Shown here one piece after another: positions 52,919 through 60,687 of a stretch of DNA of 64,000 bases. The stretch is from CAVVTR01 sp963751245 (lineage in GTDB: Bacteria; Acidobacteriota; Thermoanaerobaculia; Thermoanaerobaculales; Thermoanaerobaculaceae): the NCBI GenBank assembly GCA_963751245.1, contig CAVVTR010000002.1, forward strand, positions 62,001 through 126,000, written 5' to 3'. The stretch's first letter is position 1, and every line of letters begins with the position of its first letter. A model generated the notes under the pieces. It saw only the letters and a list, made by a program, of their open reading frames with translations. It ran no database searches and was not told the DNA's origin. The translations under genes and the position numbers were made by a program.

Positions 52919-53597
52919 CGTAGAACCTCGGGTTCGGCGGCGCGTGGTCCGTCGGGGTGGCCCGCTCCGGGTTGAGCCACTCGATGACGGCGGCGTACCC
53001 CAGGCTCTCCGGGTCGTGGCGCAGGTAGTCGGCCACCACTTCCAGCACCCGGAAGCCGTGGCGGAGCTGGAACGACAGCGTGGGATCACGGAGCTCGCCC
53101 CGGACCACGCGGCGCACGTACTCCTGGGGCGTGAGCTCGTCCGCCCAGCGGCCGTAGCCGCGCAACCTGGCCCCGGCCCGGATGCGCAGCAGCCCGAGCC
53201 GCTGCACCAGACGGCGCCGCGCCTCGTAGAGGAGACGCCCGACGCCGCGCCCCTGCCACGCGGGGCGCACCATCACCTCGGCGCCGTAGAGGGTGCGGCC
53301 GTTGACCGGGTCGTGGTTGGTGAACAGCCCGTGGTCCGTGAAGTCCCGCCAGGACGTCCCCATGTCGTAGTCGTCCCAGAGCACGACGAGGCTCGCGGAC
53401 ATGCCCACGAGGTGACTTCCCGGCGTCTCCTCGGCGACCATCTGGCCGTCGGGGAAGACGCTCAGGTGCGAGGCGAGCTGGCGCGTCGACCACGCCGGGC
53501 TCGCCGGGTAGACCTCGCCGGTCATGGCGATGATGGCCGGGAAGTCCTCCTCTCTCGTGGTTCGCACGCGGACGGCGGGGTGGGCGGCGGCGCTCAC
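52911..53597 (-). CDS. GNAT-family N-acetyltransferase
   Basis: A 228-residue acetyltransferase: VRTTREEDFPAIIAMTGEVY at the start, EVMVRPAWQGRGVGRLLYEA (motif A with RGxGxG), and a C-terminal HGFRVLEVVADYLRHD. GTG 53597 overlaps the nitrilase stop. In YhcX-like proteins a GNAT domain is fused in front of a nitrilase; here they are separate genes with the nitrilase first, strongly suggesting the same functional pair. Substrate unknown. Confidence 0.87.
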   Translation of the reverse strand: MSAAAHPAVRVRTTREEDFPAIIAMTGEVYPASPAWSTRQLASHLSVFPDGQMVAEETPGSHLVGMSASLVVLWDDYDMGTSWRDFTDHGLFTNHDPVNGRTLYGAEVMVRPAWQGRGVGRLLYEARRRLVQRLGLLRIRAGARLRGYGRWADELTPQEYVRRVVRGELRDPTLSFQLRHGFRVLEVVADYLRHDPESLGYAAVIEWLNPERATPTDHAPPNPRFYDA

Positions 53598-54481
53598 AGC
53601 TGGAGGTGCTCCACGTTCGAAGCGATCTCCTGGGACCGGACGCTGTCCAGGAGGGGGAGGACGGTGCCGTTGGTCCTCGCCCGCTGGATGGTGGTCAGGT
53701 CGAGCTCGCCGATGACCATGGCCTCCTGGTTGGGCATCCCCTCGGCGAGGATGCCGTCCCGGGAGAAGGGGAAGTCGCTCGGGGTGAGAATCGCCGCCTG
53801 TCCGTAGTTGAGGGACACCGCCGGGACCATGGGGAGCGAACCCACGGTGCTCGAGACCACCACGTACATCTGGTTCTCGATGGCGCGGGCCTGGGCGCAG
53901 TAGCGGACCCGCAGGTAGCCCTGGCGGTCGTCGGTGCAGCTCGGGGAGACGAGGATGTTGGCCCCGTGGCGTGCGGCGGCACGGGCCAGCTCGGGGAACT
54001 CCACGTCGTAACAGACAGCCACCGCGAGGAGGCCGAAGTCCGTCTCCAGCACGCGCAGCCGGGAGCGCGGCGAGACCTTCCAGTCCTCGTGCTCGAACCG
54101 GGTCATGTGCAGCTTGCCCTGGACGGCGTGGGCACCGCCGGGGGCGAAGACGTAGCAGTCGTTGAAGACGCGGTGGTCGCCCTCGTCCATGGACGGGATG
54201 GTGCCGGCGACGATGTACAGCCCGAAGGTGGCGGCCAGCCCGCCCATGAGCTCCACGTACCGTTCGCGTTGCCCGGCCAGGGCGCGCACCTGCTCGGGCA
54301 TGGGGCGGCGCAGGTCGCCCAGCGTGAGCAGCTGGATCGTGAAGTACTCGGGGAAGACGAGGAGGTGGCACTTGTAGTCGGCGGCGGTCTCCACGAGGCC
54401 GCGGACCTGGCCGGCGAACTCCTCGAAGGTGCGCACGGGACGGATGAGGTACTGGAGCGACGCGAGACGGATGCGTTCCAT
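53594..54481 (-). CDS. Carbon-nitrogen hydrolase (nitrilase superfamily)
   Basis: A 295-residue nitrilase-fold amidase. The Glu-Lys-Cys triad is visible: LLVFPEYFTIQLL (Glu), VQGKLHMTRFEHEDW (Lys) and AVAVCYDVEFPELARAA (Cys). Sequence and neighbour match the YhcX-type branch associated with GNAT domains. ATG 54481 follows GGGAGA at about nine bases. It is divergent from the aro-his-trp operon. Confidence 0.9.
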   Translation of the reverse strand: MERIRLASLQYLIRPVRTFEEFAGQVRGLVETAADYKCHLLVFPEYFTIQLLTLGDLRRPMPEQVRALAGQRERYVELMGGLAATFGLYIVAGTIPSMDEGDHRVFNDCYVFAPGGAHAVQGKLHMTRFEHEDWKVSPRSRLRVLETDFGLLAVAVCYDVEFPELARAAARHGANILVSPSCTDDRQGYLRVRYCAQARAIENQMYVVVSSTVGSLPMVPAVSLNYGQAAILTPSDFPFSRDGILAEGMPNQEAMVIGELDLTTIQRARTNGTVLPLLDSVRSQEIASNVEHLQL

Positions 54482-54565
54482 GCCGTTGAGATCTCCCTTC
54501 CCCTCGTGAGGCGGCCGTGTGGTTCAACGCGCGCCGCCCCCTGATCGCTTCCCCCGGGGCCGCCG

Positions 54566-54603
54566 TTGACACCCCGGGGGCCTTGGGCTATGGTCATCGA
54601 CCA
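54566..54603 (+). promoter_or_regulatory. Consensus promoter of the aro-his-trp operon with overlapping dyad
   Basis: TTGACA (54566-54571) and TATGGT (54589-54594) are separated by exactly 17 bp, which predicts transcription start near 54601. TGGTC-ATC-GACCA (54591-54603) is a dyad overlapping the -10 box and start site, a possible operator. The -35 box is flanked by CCCCCGGGG (54551-54559) and CCCCGGGGG (54572-54580), 21 bp apart. Confidence 0.8.
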
Positions 54604-54665
54604 TGCGGTACGCTGACGCGCTTCGCCATCACCACTGCTCCTGGGCCTGGCCCGGCAGGCGGTAG
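54603..54665 (+). CDS. His/Trp-rich attenuator leader peptide
   Basis: A 20-codon ORF starting about two bases after the predicted transcription start: MRYADALRHHHCSWAWPGRR, then TAG. It has three successive His codons (CAT CAC CAC, 54627-54635) and two Trp codons one apart (54642-54650), plus one Tyr. No Shine-Dalgarno sequence precedes the ATG, so translation would be leaderless or nearly so, as for the leader-type trpL of Sinorhizobium. Downstream lie nine his genes and trpE, so the peptide composition matches what the operon makes. The stop codon abuts the first pairing segment. Too short for standard gene finders; no homologue is known to me. Confidence 0.8.
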   Translation: MRYADALRHHHCSWAWPGRR

Positions 54666-54755
54666 GCGGGGTCCGTCACCCCGCCGGAGCCGCCGGGCTT
54701 CGAGCGGGGAGAACAGCTGGCATCGATCTCGAGACTCCCCGCACCCGGCGGGGAG
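54665..54755 (+). promoter_or_regulatory. Transcription attenuator with five competing pairing segments
   Basis: Segments: A GGCGGGGT (54665-54672), B ACCCCGCC (54678-54685), C GCGGGGAG (54704-54711), D CTCCCCGC (54735-54742), E GCGGGGAG (54748-54755). A:B, C:D and D:E are perfect 8-bp stems. B:C pairs over CCCCGC/GCGGGG and is extended by an inner stem (54686-54691 with 54696-54701). C and E are identical, so D can join only one. A:B + C:D is antitermination; B:C + D:E is termination. A ribosome stalled at His or Trp codons leaves A free, favouring readthrough; a ribosome at the TAG covers A, favouring termination. Confidence 0.78.
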
Positions 54756-54760
54756 GTTTT
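54735..54760 (+). terminator. Intrinsic terminator of the attenuator, also covering the aroDE ribosome-binding site
   Basis: The D:E stem (8 bp, all but one pair G-C) with loop ACCCG is followed by GTTTT (54756-54760). The right arm contains GGAGG (54752-54756), correctly spaced (nine bases) for the aroDE ATG at 54766, so the hairpin should also block translation of any transcript that escapes. Confidence 0.8.
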
Positions 54761-54765
54761 GCGAT

Positions 54766-56259
54766 ATGGAGATCATCGCCACCTTCGTGCCCGACCCCGA
54801 CCGCGATCCGCGGGAGGGGGTGTCCCGCCCGCCCGCGGGCGCCACCATGACCGAGCTGCGCGCGGACCTCCTCGACGAGGGCGCCGACGTCGCGGCGCTG
54901 GTCGCCGCCTCCCCGCTGCCGGTGGTGCTGACGCTGCGCTCCGCCGCCGAGGGGGGGAGGGGACCGGGGGACGAGGCCGCCAGGAGAAGCTTCTTCACCG
55001 CGTGCAGCACCCTCCCCGTGGCGTTGTTCGACCTGGAGGCGGCGCGCGACGCGGCACTGCTGGGTGCGGTGATCCCCGCCGAGCGGGCGATCGTCTCGGC
55101 CCACCTCGGCGGGGGCGTTCCCGCCGACCTCGAGGAGCGCGCCCACGCACTGCTCGCTCACGGCTCCCGCCTCGTCAAGCTCGTGCCCGCGGCCTCCACC
55201 CTGGCCGACGTGCTCTCGGTGCTGGCCCTGGCCCGGGGCTTCGAGAACGGCGATCCGCGGGCGCGGCGCGGCATCGTCTTCGCGTCGGGCACCGCGGCGG
55301 TGGCGACGCGGCTGCTGGGTCCGCTCCTCGGGGCCCCGGTGGCCTACGCGGCCTGGGAGGAGGGGCGGGAGGCCGCCGCCGGACAGCTCCCCGCCGCCGA
55401 GCTCGCCTTCCTGGTGTCGCACCTGTCGGGTCGCCCGAGGCGGCTGTTCGCGGTGGTGGGGCGGCCGGTCCACCGGTCGCTGTCGCCGGCGATGCACACC
55501 GCCGCGTACCGGGCGCTGGGGCTGCCCAACCTGATGGTTCCGATGGAGGTGAACGACGCCGGCGAGCTCGACGAGCTGGTGGCACCCCAGGGGAGCTCGT
55601 GCATCGACCGGCTCGGCCTGCCCCTGGGAGGTCTGGCCGTGACCATGCCGTGGAAGGAAGAGGCCGCCCGCCGCTGCGACGTGGTGGCGCCCCGGGCGGC
55701 GCGGGCACGGGCCGTCAACACCGTGATCCCGCGCACGGGCAAGGTACTGGGGGACTGCACCGACATCGACGGGCTGACCGGTGCCCTCCAGGACGCCGGG
55801 GCGGAGCCGGGCGGGGCGCGGGCACTGGTGCTGGGCACAGGGGGCGCCGCCCGGGCGGCGGCCGTCGCCCTCGACCTCGCCGGCGCGGAGGTGGCGCTGG
55901 CCGGGCGCGACGCCGGCCGGGCGCGCGCGGCCGCCGACGCCCTCGGCGTGGGCGCCGCCGGGATCGGGGGCGCCGAGGGCTTCGACATCGTTGTCAACGC
56001 CACCCCGGCGGGCGGGGACGGAACCGCGGATGCCATGCTGGAGGGGTTGCGATGCGCCGCCGGCACCGTGGTGGTCGACCTGCCCTACGGCGCGGCGCCG
56101 ACGTTCCTGGAGCTCCTCGCCCCGCGCCGCGAGTGGGCCTACGTCTCCGGACGAGACGTGCTGCTCTTCCAGGGCATCGCCCAGTTCGCAGCGATGAACC
56201 AGATGCCGCCTCCGGTGCGGGCCATGGCCGCCGCGGTGGGCCTCGAGGAGGTGCAGTGA
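54766..56259 (+). CDS. aroDE: Bifunctional 3-dehydroquinate dehydratase (type I)/shikimate dehydrogenase
   Basis: Fusion of shikimate-pathway steps 3 and 4, 497 residues. AroD domain (residues ~1-220): ELRADLLDEG, AIVSAHLGGG (catalytic His) and SRLVKLVPAASTLADV (Schiff-base Lys). AroE domain (~225-497): AVVGRPVHRSLSPAMHTAAY, GLAVTMPWKEEAARRC (catalytic Lys), ARAVNTVI, GDCTDIDGLTGAL (catalytic Asp), the NADP motif LVLGTGGAARAAAVAL and GIAQFAAM. It starts 11 bases after the terminator U-tract begins and is the first structural gene of the operon, feeding chorismate to trpE downstream. Confidence 0.93.
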   Translation: MEIIATFVPDPDRDPREGVSRPPAGATMTELRADLLDEGADVAALVAASPLPVVLTLRSAAEGGRGPGDEAARRSFFTACSTLPVALFDLEAARDAALLGAVIPAERAIVSAHLGGGVPADLEERAHALLAHGSRLVKLVPAASTLADVLSVLALARGFENGDPRARRGIVFASGTAAVATRLLGPLLGAPVAYAAWEEGREAAAGQLPAAELAFLVSHLSGRPRRLFAVVGRPVHRSLSPAMHTAAYRALGLPNLMVPMEVNDAGELDELVAPQGSSCIDRLGLPLGGLAVTMPWKEEAARRCDVVAPRAARARAVNTVIPRTGKVLGDCTDIDGLTGALQDAGAEPGGARALVLGTGGAARAAAVALDLAGAEVALAGRDAGRARAAADALGVGAAGIGGAEGFDIVVNATPAGGDGTADAMLEGLRCAAGTVVVDLPYGAAPTFLELLAPRREWAYVSGRDVLLFQGIAQFAAMNQMPPPVRAMAAAVGLEEVQ

Positions 56260-57167
56260 TGAACGCGCCCGCGGCGGTGCCCGCCGGGGTGCTGGCGCTG
56301 GTGGGCGACGAGGTCCGCCGCCAGCGGGAGCTCGAGCGGCGGTGCCTCGACGTGCTGCTGGCGGAGGGCTTCGAGCCCGTGCTGCTCCCGGTCCTCGAGT
56401 ACGCCGTCGAGGAGACCGCCGAGGGCTACCGCTTCGTCGATCCCTCGGGCCGTCTCGTCCAGGTGCGGACCGACTTCACACCCCTGGCGGCCCGGGTCCT
56501 CGCCCCCTGCCTGGCCGGTGCGCCCCTTCCCTTCTCCGTGTGCTACTCCGGCGAGGTGGTGAGGCCCCGACCGGCCCGGCTCCGCCAGCTCCCCGAGCTC
56601 TACCAGCTGGGCTTCGAGGAGTACGGCGTCGAGGGCGGCGGCTCGCGGGCCCTCCGCCTCACCCTCGCGCTGCTCGCCGCGGCGGGCGTGGACCCGGAGC
56701 GCTGCCACGTCAGCGTGGGCGTCGCGGGCCTGGCGCGGGAGATCCTCGCGGGCGTGCTCCAGGAGCCGCCCGACGACGAGCTCGTGGAGCTGCTGGTGGT
56801 GCGCGACCTCGACGCCGTCGTCGAGGCCACCGGGGTGCGCGGAGCCACCCTCGAGGCCCTGGAAGCCGCCCTGTTCGCCGAGGCCGCCGGCCCCTGGGCG
56901 GCGCGGTTGGGCGTGGCCGCCGAGGTCGGGCGCGCCGAGGCCGTCGCGGCGCTGGCTCGGGAGGCGGGGGTGAGCGCGTCGCTCGACGTGGCGCCCCGGG
57001 CGGTGGGGGCGTACTACCGCGGTGTCACCTTCACGGTCTGGGGGCGCCGCAGCCGCGCGGTGGTGGCCGCGGGCGGCGAGTACGGCGTCGACTGCGCCGA
57101 GGGCCCGCTCGCAGCGGCGGGGGCCTGCCTCACCGTGGGCGTGGCGCTGGAGGAGCGCGGATGCTGA
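56259..57167 (+). CDS. hisZ: ATP phosphoribosyltransferase regulatory subunit
   Basis: HisRS-like protein of 302 residues without tRNA-charging function, required by short-form HisG. Class II synthetase-like blocks are visible: VLLPVLEYA, FVDPSGRLVQVRTDFTPLAA, CYSGEVVRPRPARLRQLPEL, YQLGFEEYGVEG and AGGEYGVDCAEGPLAAAG at the end. It is shorter than many HisZ. ATG 56259 shares its A with the aroDE stop, and the stop overlaps hisG by seven bases, so HisZ and HisG are made together. Confidence 0.9.
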   Translation: MNAPAAVPAGVLALVGDEVRRQRELERRCLDVLLAEGFEPVLLPVLEYAVEETAEGYRFVDPSGRLVQVRTDFTPLAARVLAPCLAGAPLPFSVCYSGEVVRPRPARLRQLPELYQLGFEEYGVEGGGSRALRLTLALLAAAGVDPERCHVSVGVAGLAREILAGVLQEPPDDELVELLVVRDLDAVVEATGVRGATLEALEAALFAEAAGPWAARLGVAAEVGRAEAVAALAREAGVSASLDVAPRAVGAYYRGVTFTVWGRRSRAVVAAGGEYGVDCAEGPLAAAGACLTVGVALEERGC

Positions 57168-57772
57168 CCCTGGCGCTCCCCAAGGGGAGGCTCCTCGAGC
57201 CCCTGGCCGCCCACTTCGGTGCCCGCGGGATCGGTCTCGCCGGGGCTCTGCAGGGGGCCGGACGGGCGCTGGTCACCGAGACCGACGGCCTGCGCCTGCT
57301 CCTCCTGAAGGACGCCGACGTGCCCGTCTACGTGGAGCAGGGGGTGGCGGACTGCGGCGTGGCGGGCCTGGACCAGGTGCTCGAGCACGGTGTGGACGTG
57401 GCTCGGGTCCTCAGGCTTCCCTTCGGGGCGTGCCGCCTCTGCCTCATCGGCACCGGGACCCCCCGGGAGGAGGGACGCCCCGTGGTCCTCGCCACCAAGT
57501 ATCCGGCTCTCACCGCCCGACTGGCCTCCCGGCGGGGGCTTCGCGCCCGCGTGGTGCCCCTCTCGGGCTCGGTGGAGCTCGCCGCCCGGCTGGGGCTCGC
57601 CGATGCCGTCGTGGATCTGGTGGAAACGGGACGGACGCTGCGAGAGAATGGGTTGCAGGTGCTCGAGGAGTGGCTGCCCGTGGCACCGTACCTGATCGTC
57701 AACCGGGCGGCCTTCCACATCCGGCGAGACGAGATTCGTGCGCTCCGGCGCACGCTGGGAGGTAGGGCATGA
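57161..57772 (+). CDS. hisG: ATP phosphoribosyltransferase catalytic subunit (short form)
   Basis: First enzyme of histidine synthesis (ATP + PRPP), 203 residues, the short form lacking the C-terminal regulatory domain and so dependent on HisZ. LTLALPKGRLLEPL at the start, YVEQGVADCGVAGLDQVLEH and the PRPP-binding VVDLVETGRTLRENGLQVLE are diagnostic. ATG 57161 lies inside hisZ; the stop overlaps hisD. Confidence 0.95.
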   Translation: MLTLALPKGRLLEPLAAHFGARGIGLAGALQGAGRALVTETDGLRLLLLKDADVPVYVEQGVADCGVAGLDQVLEHGVDVARVLRLPFGACRLCLIGTGTPREEGRPVVLATKYPALTARLASRRGLRARVVPLSGSVELAARLGLADAVVDLVETGRTLRENGLQVLEEWLPVAPYLIVNRAAFHIRRDEIRALRRTLGGRA

Positions 57773-59058
57773 AGCTGTGGCAAAGCGACGACGACAAGGG
57801 ACGGCGTTACCTGGCAAGGCTCGACAAGCGCATCGACATGGTGCTCTCGCCGCAGCTGGAGGACCGGGTCCGCAAGGTCGTCACGGCGGTGGCCAGGCAG
57901 GGGGACCGGGCGCTGACCTCGTTCGTGCGGAAGTTCGACCTGAAGGGGATGAGCACCGCCGACTTCCGTCTCCGCGGCACGGTGGAGGCCGACGGCGAGG
58001 TCGAGGACGGGTTCGTCAAGGCCGTCGAGCTGGCCATCGCCAACCTGCGCGACTTCCACGAGCCGCAGCTCCCCAAGGGGTACACGCTGGACCAGGACGG
58101 CGGCGATCTCGGGATCCGGGTCCGCCCGCTGGAGTCGGTGGGCGTCTACGTTCCCGGCGGCAAGGCCACCTACCTCTCCTCGCTCCTCATGGCGGTGATC
58201 CCCGCCCAGGTCGCCGGCGTGCCCCGGATCGCGGTGGCGACGCCGCCGAGGGCGTTCCTGTCCTCGCCGGAGCTGCGCTACCTCCTCGACCGCCTCGACC
58301 TCCACGAGGTCTACCTCATGGGCGGCGCCCACGCCCTCGCCGGACTGGCGTTCGGCACCGAGTCGGTGACGGCGGTGGACAAGATCGTCGGCCCCGGCGG
58401 CCGCTGGGTGACCGCGGCGAAGCGGGTGCTGTTCGGGGCCGTGGACATCGACCTTCTGGCCGGACCGTCGGAGGTGGTGATCGTCGCCGACGGCACCTCC
58501 GACGCCGACGTCGTGGCCGCCGACCTCCTCGCCCAGGCCGAGCACGATCCGGACGCCCTCGCGCTCCTCGTCACCACGTCCCAGTCTCTCGCCGCCCGGG
58601 TGGACCGCAAGGTCACCGCGCGGCTGCGGCGCTCCGCCAAGGACGCGCCGGAGCGCGAGTCCATCCGGCGGTGGGGAGCGATCCTGGTGGTGCCGGACCT
58701 CGACGAGGCGGTGTCCATCGTGAACCGGGTCGCGCCCGAGCACGTCGAGCTCCTCGTCGCCGAGCCCCTCGGCCTCCTGGACGGCGTCGAACGGGCGGGG
58801 GCCGTGTACCTCGGTCCGTGGTCTCCCGTGGTGCTGGGCGACTACGTGGTGGGGACCAACCACGTGCTGCCCACCGCGGGGACGGCCCGGTTCGCCTCGC
58901 CTCTCGGCGTGTGGGACTTCGTCCGCCGCACGGCGATCATCCGGGTGGCGCCCCACCGGTTCCCGGCGCTGGCCCGCGCGGCGCGCACCTTCGCGGAGAA
59001 GGAGCAGCTGCCGCTCCACGCCGAGGCGCTCGGTGCCGGGGAGCGGGGGCGGCGGTGA
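57769..59058 (+). CDS. hisD: Histidinol dehydrogenase
   Basis: Zinc enzyme of 429 residues that oxidises histidinol to histidine with two NAD. Blocks include VGVYVPGGKATYLSSLLMAV, VYLMGGAHALAGLAFGTESV, KIVGPGGRWVTAAKR, DLLAGPSEVVIVADG, LLAQAEHDPDALALL (Zn-binding Gln/His), NRVAPEHVELL (catalytic Glu/His) and GDYVVGTNHVLPTAGTARFA. The start overlaps hisG by four bases. Length is normal. Confidence 0.97.
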   Translation: MKLWQSDDDKGRRYLARLDKRIDMVLSPQLEDRVRKVVTAVARQGDRALTSFVRKFDLKGMSTADFRLRGTVEADGEVEDGFVKAVELAIANLRDFHEPQLPKGYTLDQDGGDLGIRVRPLESVGVYVPGGKATYLSSLLMAVIPAQVAGVPRIAVATPPRAFLSSPELRYLLDRLDLHEVYLMGGAHALAGLAFGTESVTAVDKIVGPGGRWVTAAKRVLFGAVDIDLLAGPSEVVIVADGTSDADVVAADLLAQAEHDPDALALLVTTSQSLAARVDRKVTARLRRSAKDAPERESIRRWGAILVVPDLDEAVSIVNRVAPEHVELLVAEPLGLLDGVERAGAVYLGPWSPVVLGDYVVGTNHVLPTAGTARFASPLGVWDFVRRTAIIRVAPHRFPALARAARTFAEKEQLPLHAEALGAGERGRR

Positions 59059-60098
59059 GCTCCGGCCGGGACGTCGGCGGCTACCGCCGGGAGGCCGTGG
59101 CGGGCCACCTCCGCCGCCTCGACCTCAACGAGGCGCCGCGCGATGCGGGGGAGGCGTTCCGGAAGCGGCTCCTGGAGATCCTCGAGTCGTGTGCCTGGCG
59201 GCGCTACCCGGACATGGACGCCCGCACCGCGCGCTCCCACGCCGCGGCGGTGTACGGGTGGGAGGCCTCCGGCACCCTGGTGGGCAACGGCTCCAACGAG
59301 CTCCTCGCCGCCGCGACGCAGGTGCTGCTCCCGCGCGGCGGGAAGGTGGCGGTGCTGGCGCCCTCGTTCTCCATGTACCCGGTGCTGGCGCGGCGCAGGG
59401 AGGCCGAGTTGGTCGAGGTGCCGCTCCAGCCGCCTGCCTTCGCCGTGGATCCCGGGGCCCTGCTCGAGGCGGCGAGGCGGGCGGACCTGGTGCTGCTGTG
59501 CTCGCCCAACAACCCGACGGGTTCGGAGGTTCCGGACGAAGCCATGGAGGCGGTGCTGGCCCTGGGGAAGCCGGTGGTGTGGGATGCCGCCTACGTGGAG
59601 TTTGCCGGGATCGACCCGGTGCCGCTGCTGCGGGGGTGGGACAACCTGGTCGTGCTGCGCTCCCTGTCCAAGGCGTGGGCCCTCGCCGGCCTGCGGGTGG
59701 GGGCCCTGCTGGCGGCGCCCGGCATGGCGGAGCGGATCGCCGCCGCGCTGCTCCCCTTCGGCACCGGGTGGGCGGTGGCGGCGGCGATGCAGGCGGCGGC
59801 GGAGCTGCCCGCCGAGGGCGCCGAGGTGGTCCGCGAGACGGTCACCGAGCGCCGGCGCCAGCTTGCCGGGGCGGCGGCGATGCCCGGCGTCGAGGTGGTC
59901 GGCAGCCGCGCCAACTTCTTCCTGCTCCGCAGGGCGGGGCTGAGCGGCCCCGACCTGGGACGGTCGCTGAGACGCCACGGCGTCGCGGTGCGGCAGGTGG
60001 ACGAGCTCGCCGGGGAGGGGTACGTCCGCGTCACCGTGGGGGGTCCCGCCGACGGCGACCTGTTCCTGGCGGCGCTGGGGGAGGTGGCCGTTGGCTGA
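59055..60098 (+). CDS. hisC: Histidinol-phosphate aminotransferase
   Basis: PLP enzyme of 347 residues: RLDLNEAPRDAGEAF, YPDMDARTAR, VGNGSNELLAAATQVLL, LLCSPNNPTGSEVP, VWDAAYVEFAG and the PLP Lys in LRSLSKAWALAGLRVGAL; C-terminal YVRVTVGG. GTG 59055 overlaps the hisD stop. Position inside the his operon decides for HisC over other class I aminotransferases. Confidence 0.94.
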   Translation: MSSGRDVGGYRREAVAGHLRRLDLNEAPRDAGEAFRKRLLEILESCAWRRYPDMDARTARSHAAAVYGWEASGTLVGNGSNELLAAATQVLLPRGGKVAVLAPSFSMYPVLARRREAELVEVPLQPPAFAVDPGALLEAARRADLVLLCSPNNPTGSEVPDEAMEAVLALGKPVVWDAAYVEFAGIDPVPLLRGWDNLVVLRSLSKAWALAGLRVGALLAAPGMAERIAAALLPFGTGWAVAAAMQAAAELPAEGAEVVRETVTERRRQLAGAAAMPGVEVVGSRANFFLLRRAGLSGPDLGRSLRRHGVAVRQVDELAGEGYVRVTVGGPADGDLFLAALGEVAVG

Positions 60099-60687
60099 GC
60101 GCCGGGCGCGGGTGGAGCGCGCGACCGGGGAGACCACCGTGACCGTCGAGCTCGCCCTGGACGGCGGCCCCTGCCGCGTCGACACCGGCGTCGGGTTCTT
60201 CGACCACATGCTCGACACGCTGGCGCGCCACGCGCGCCTGGGGCTCGAGGTCGAGGCCCGCGGCGACCTCCGCGTGGACGCGCACCACACCGTGGAGGAC
60301 GTCGGCCTGGCGGTGGGCGACGCGCTGGACCGGGCCCTGGGCGACCGGGTCGGCGCGGTGCGCTTCGGCTTCGCCTTCGCGCCGCTGGACGAGGCCCTCG
60401 CCCGGGCGGTGATCGACCTCTCCGGCCGCCCGTTCTGCCGGGCGGAGCTGCCCGGGGAGCTGGCCTTCGCGTGGGTCACCCGCGAGTTTCCGCTCTCCCT
60501 GGTGGGGGAGTTCTGGCGGGCGCTGGCGTCGCGGGCCCGGTGCACCCTCCACCTGGACGTGGAGCGCGCCGTCGACCCCCACCACGCCGCCGAGGCGATG
60601 TTCAAGGCGGCGGCGCTGGCGCTGCGGCAGGCGGTGCGCCTGGAGGGGGGCGCGGTGGCCTCCACCAAGGGCACCCTCACGGCATGA
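60091..60687 (+). CDS. hisB: Imidazoleglycerol-phosphate dehydratase (monofunctional)
   Basis: IGPD of 198 residues with the two metal motifs FFDHMLDTLARHA and DAHHTVEDVGLAVGDAL and the pseudo-repeat AVDPHHAAEAMFKAAALAL, ending VASTKGTLTA. The start is TTG at 60091, which follows GGGGGAGG at correct spacing inside the end of hisC; no ATG or GTG fits. No fused histidinol-phosphatase domain is present, so that step (HisN-type) is encoded elsewhere. Confidence 0.95.
   Translation: MAERRARVERATGETTVTVELALDGGPCRVDTGVGFFDHMLDTLARHARLGLEVEARGDLRVDAHHTVEDVGLAVGDALDRALGDRVGAVRFGFAFAPLDEALARAVIDLSGRPFCRAELPGELAFAWVTREFPLSLVGEFWRALASRARCTLHLDVERAVDPHHAAEAMFKAAALALRQAVRLEGGAVASTKGTLTA

Noticed and set aside
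53597..54572. One fused nitrilase-GNAT protein on the minus strand
   Set aside because: The two domains are in different frames, each with its own start and a 4-base stop/start overlap; the long GNAT-frame extension is only a shadow of the nitrilase gene.
54603..54765. A T-box riboswitch or TRAP-type site as the control element of the aro-his-trp operon
   Set aside because: There is no T-box sequence or specifier-loop architecture and no repeated GAG/UAG triplets. The leader ORF with His/Trp codons and alternating stems fits ribosome-mediated attenuation.
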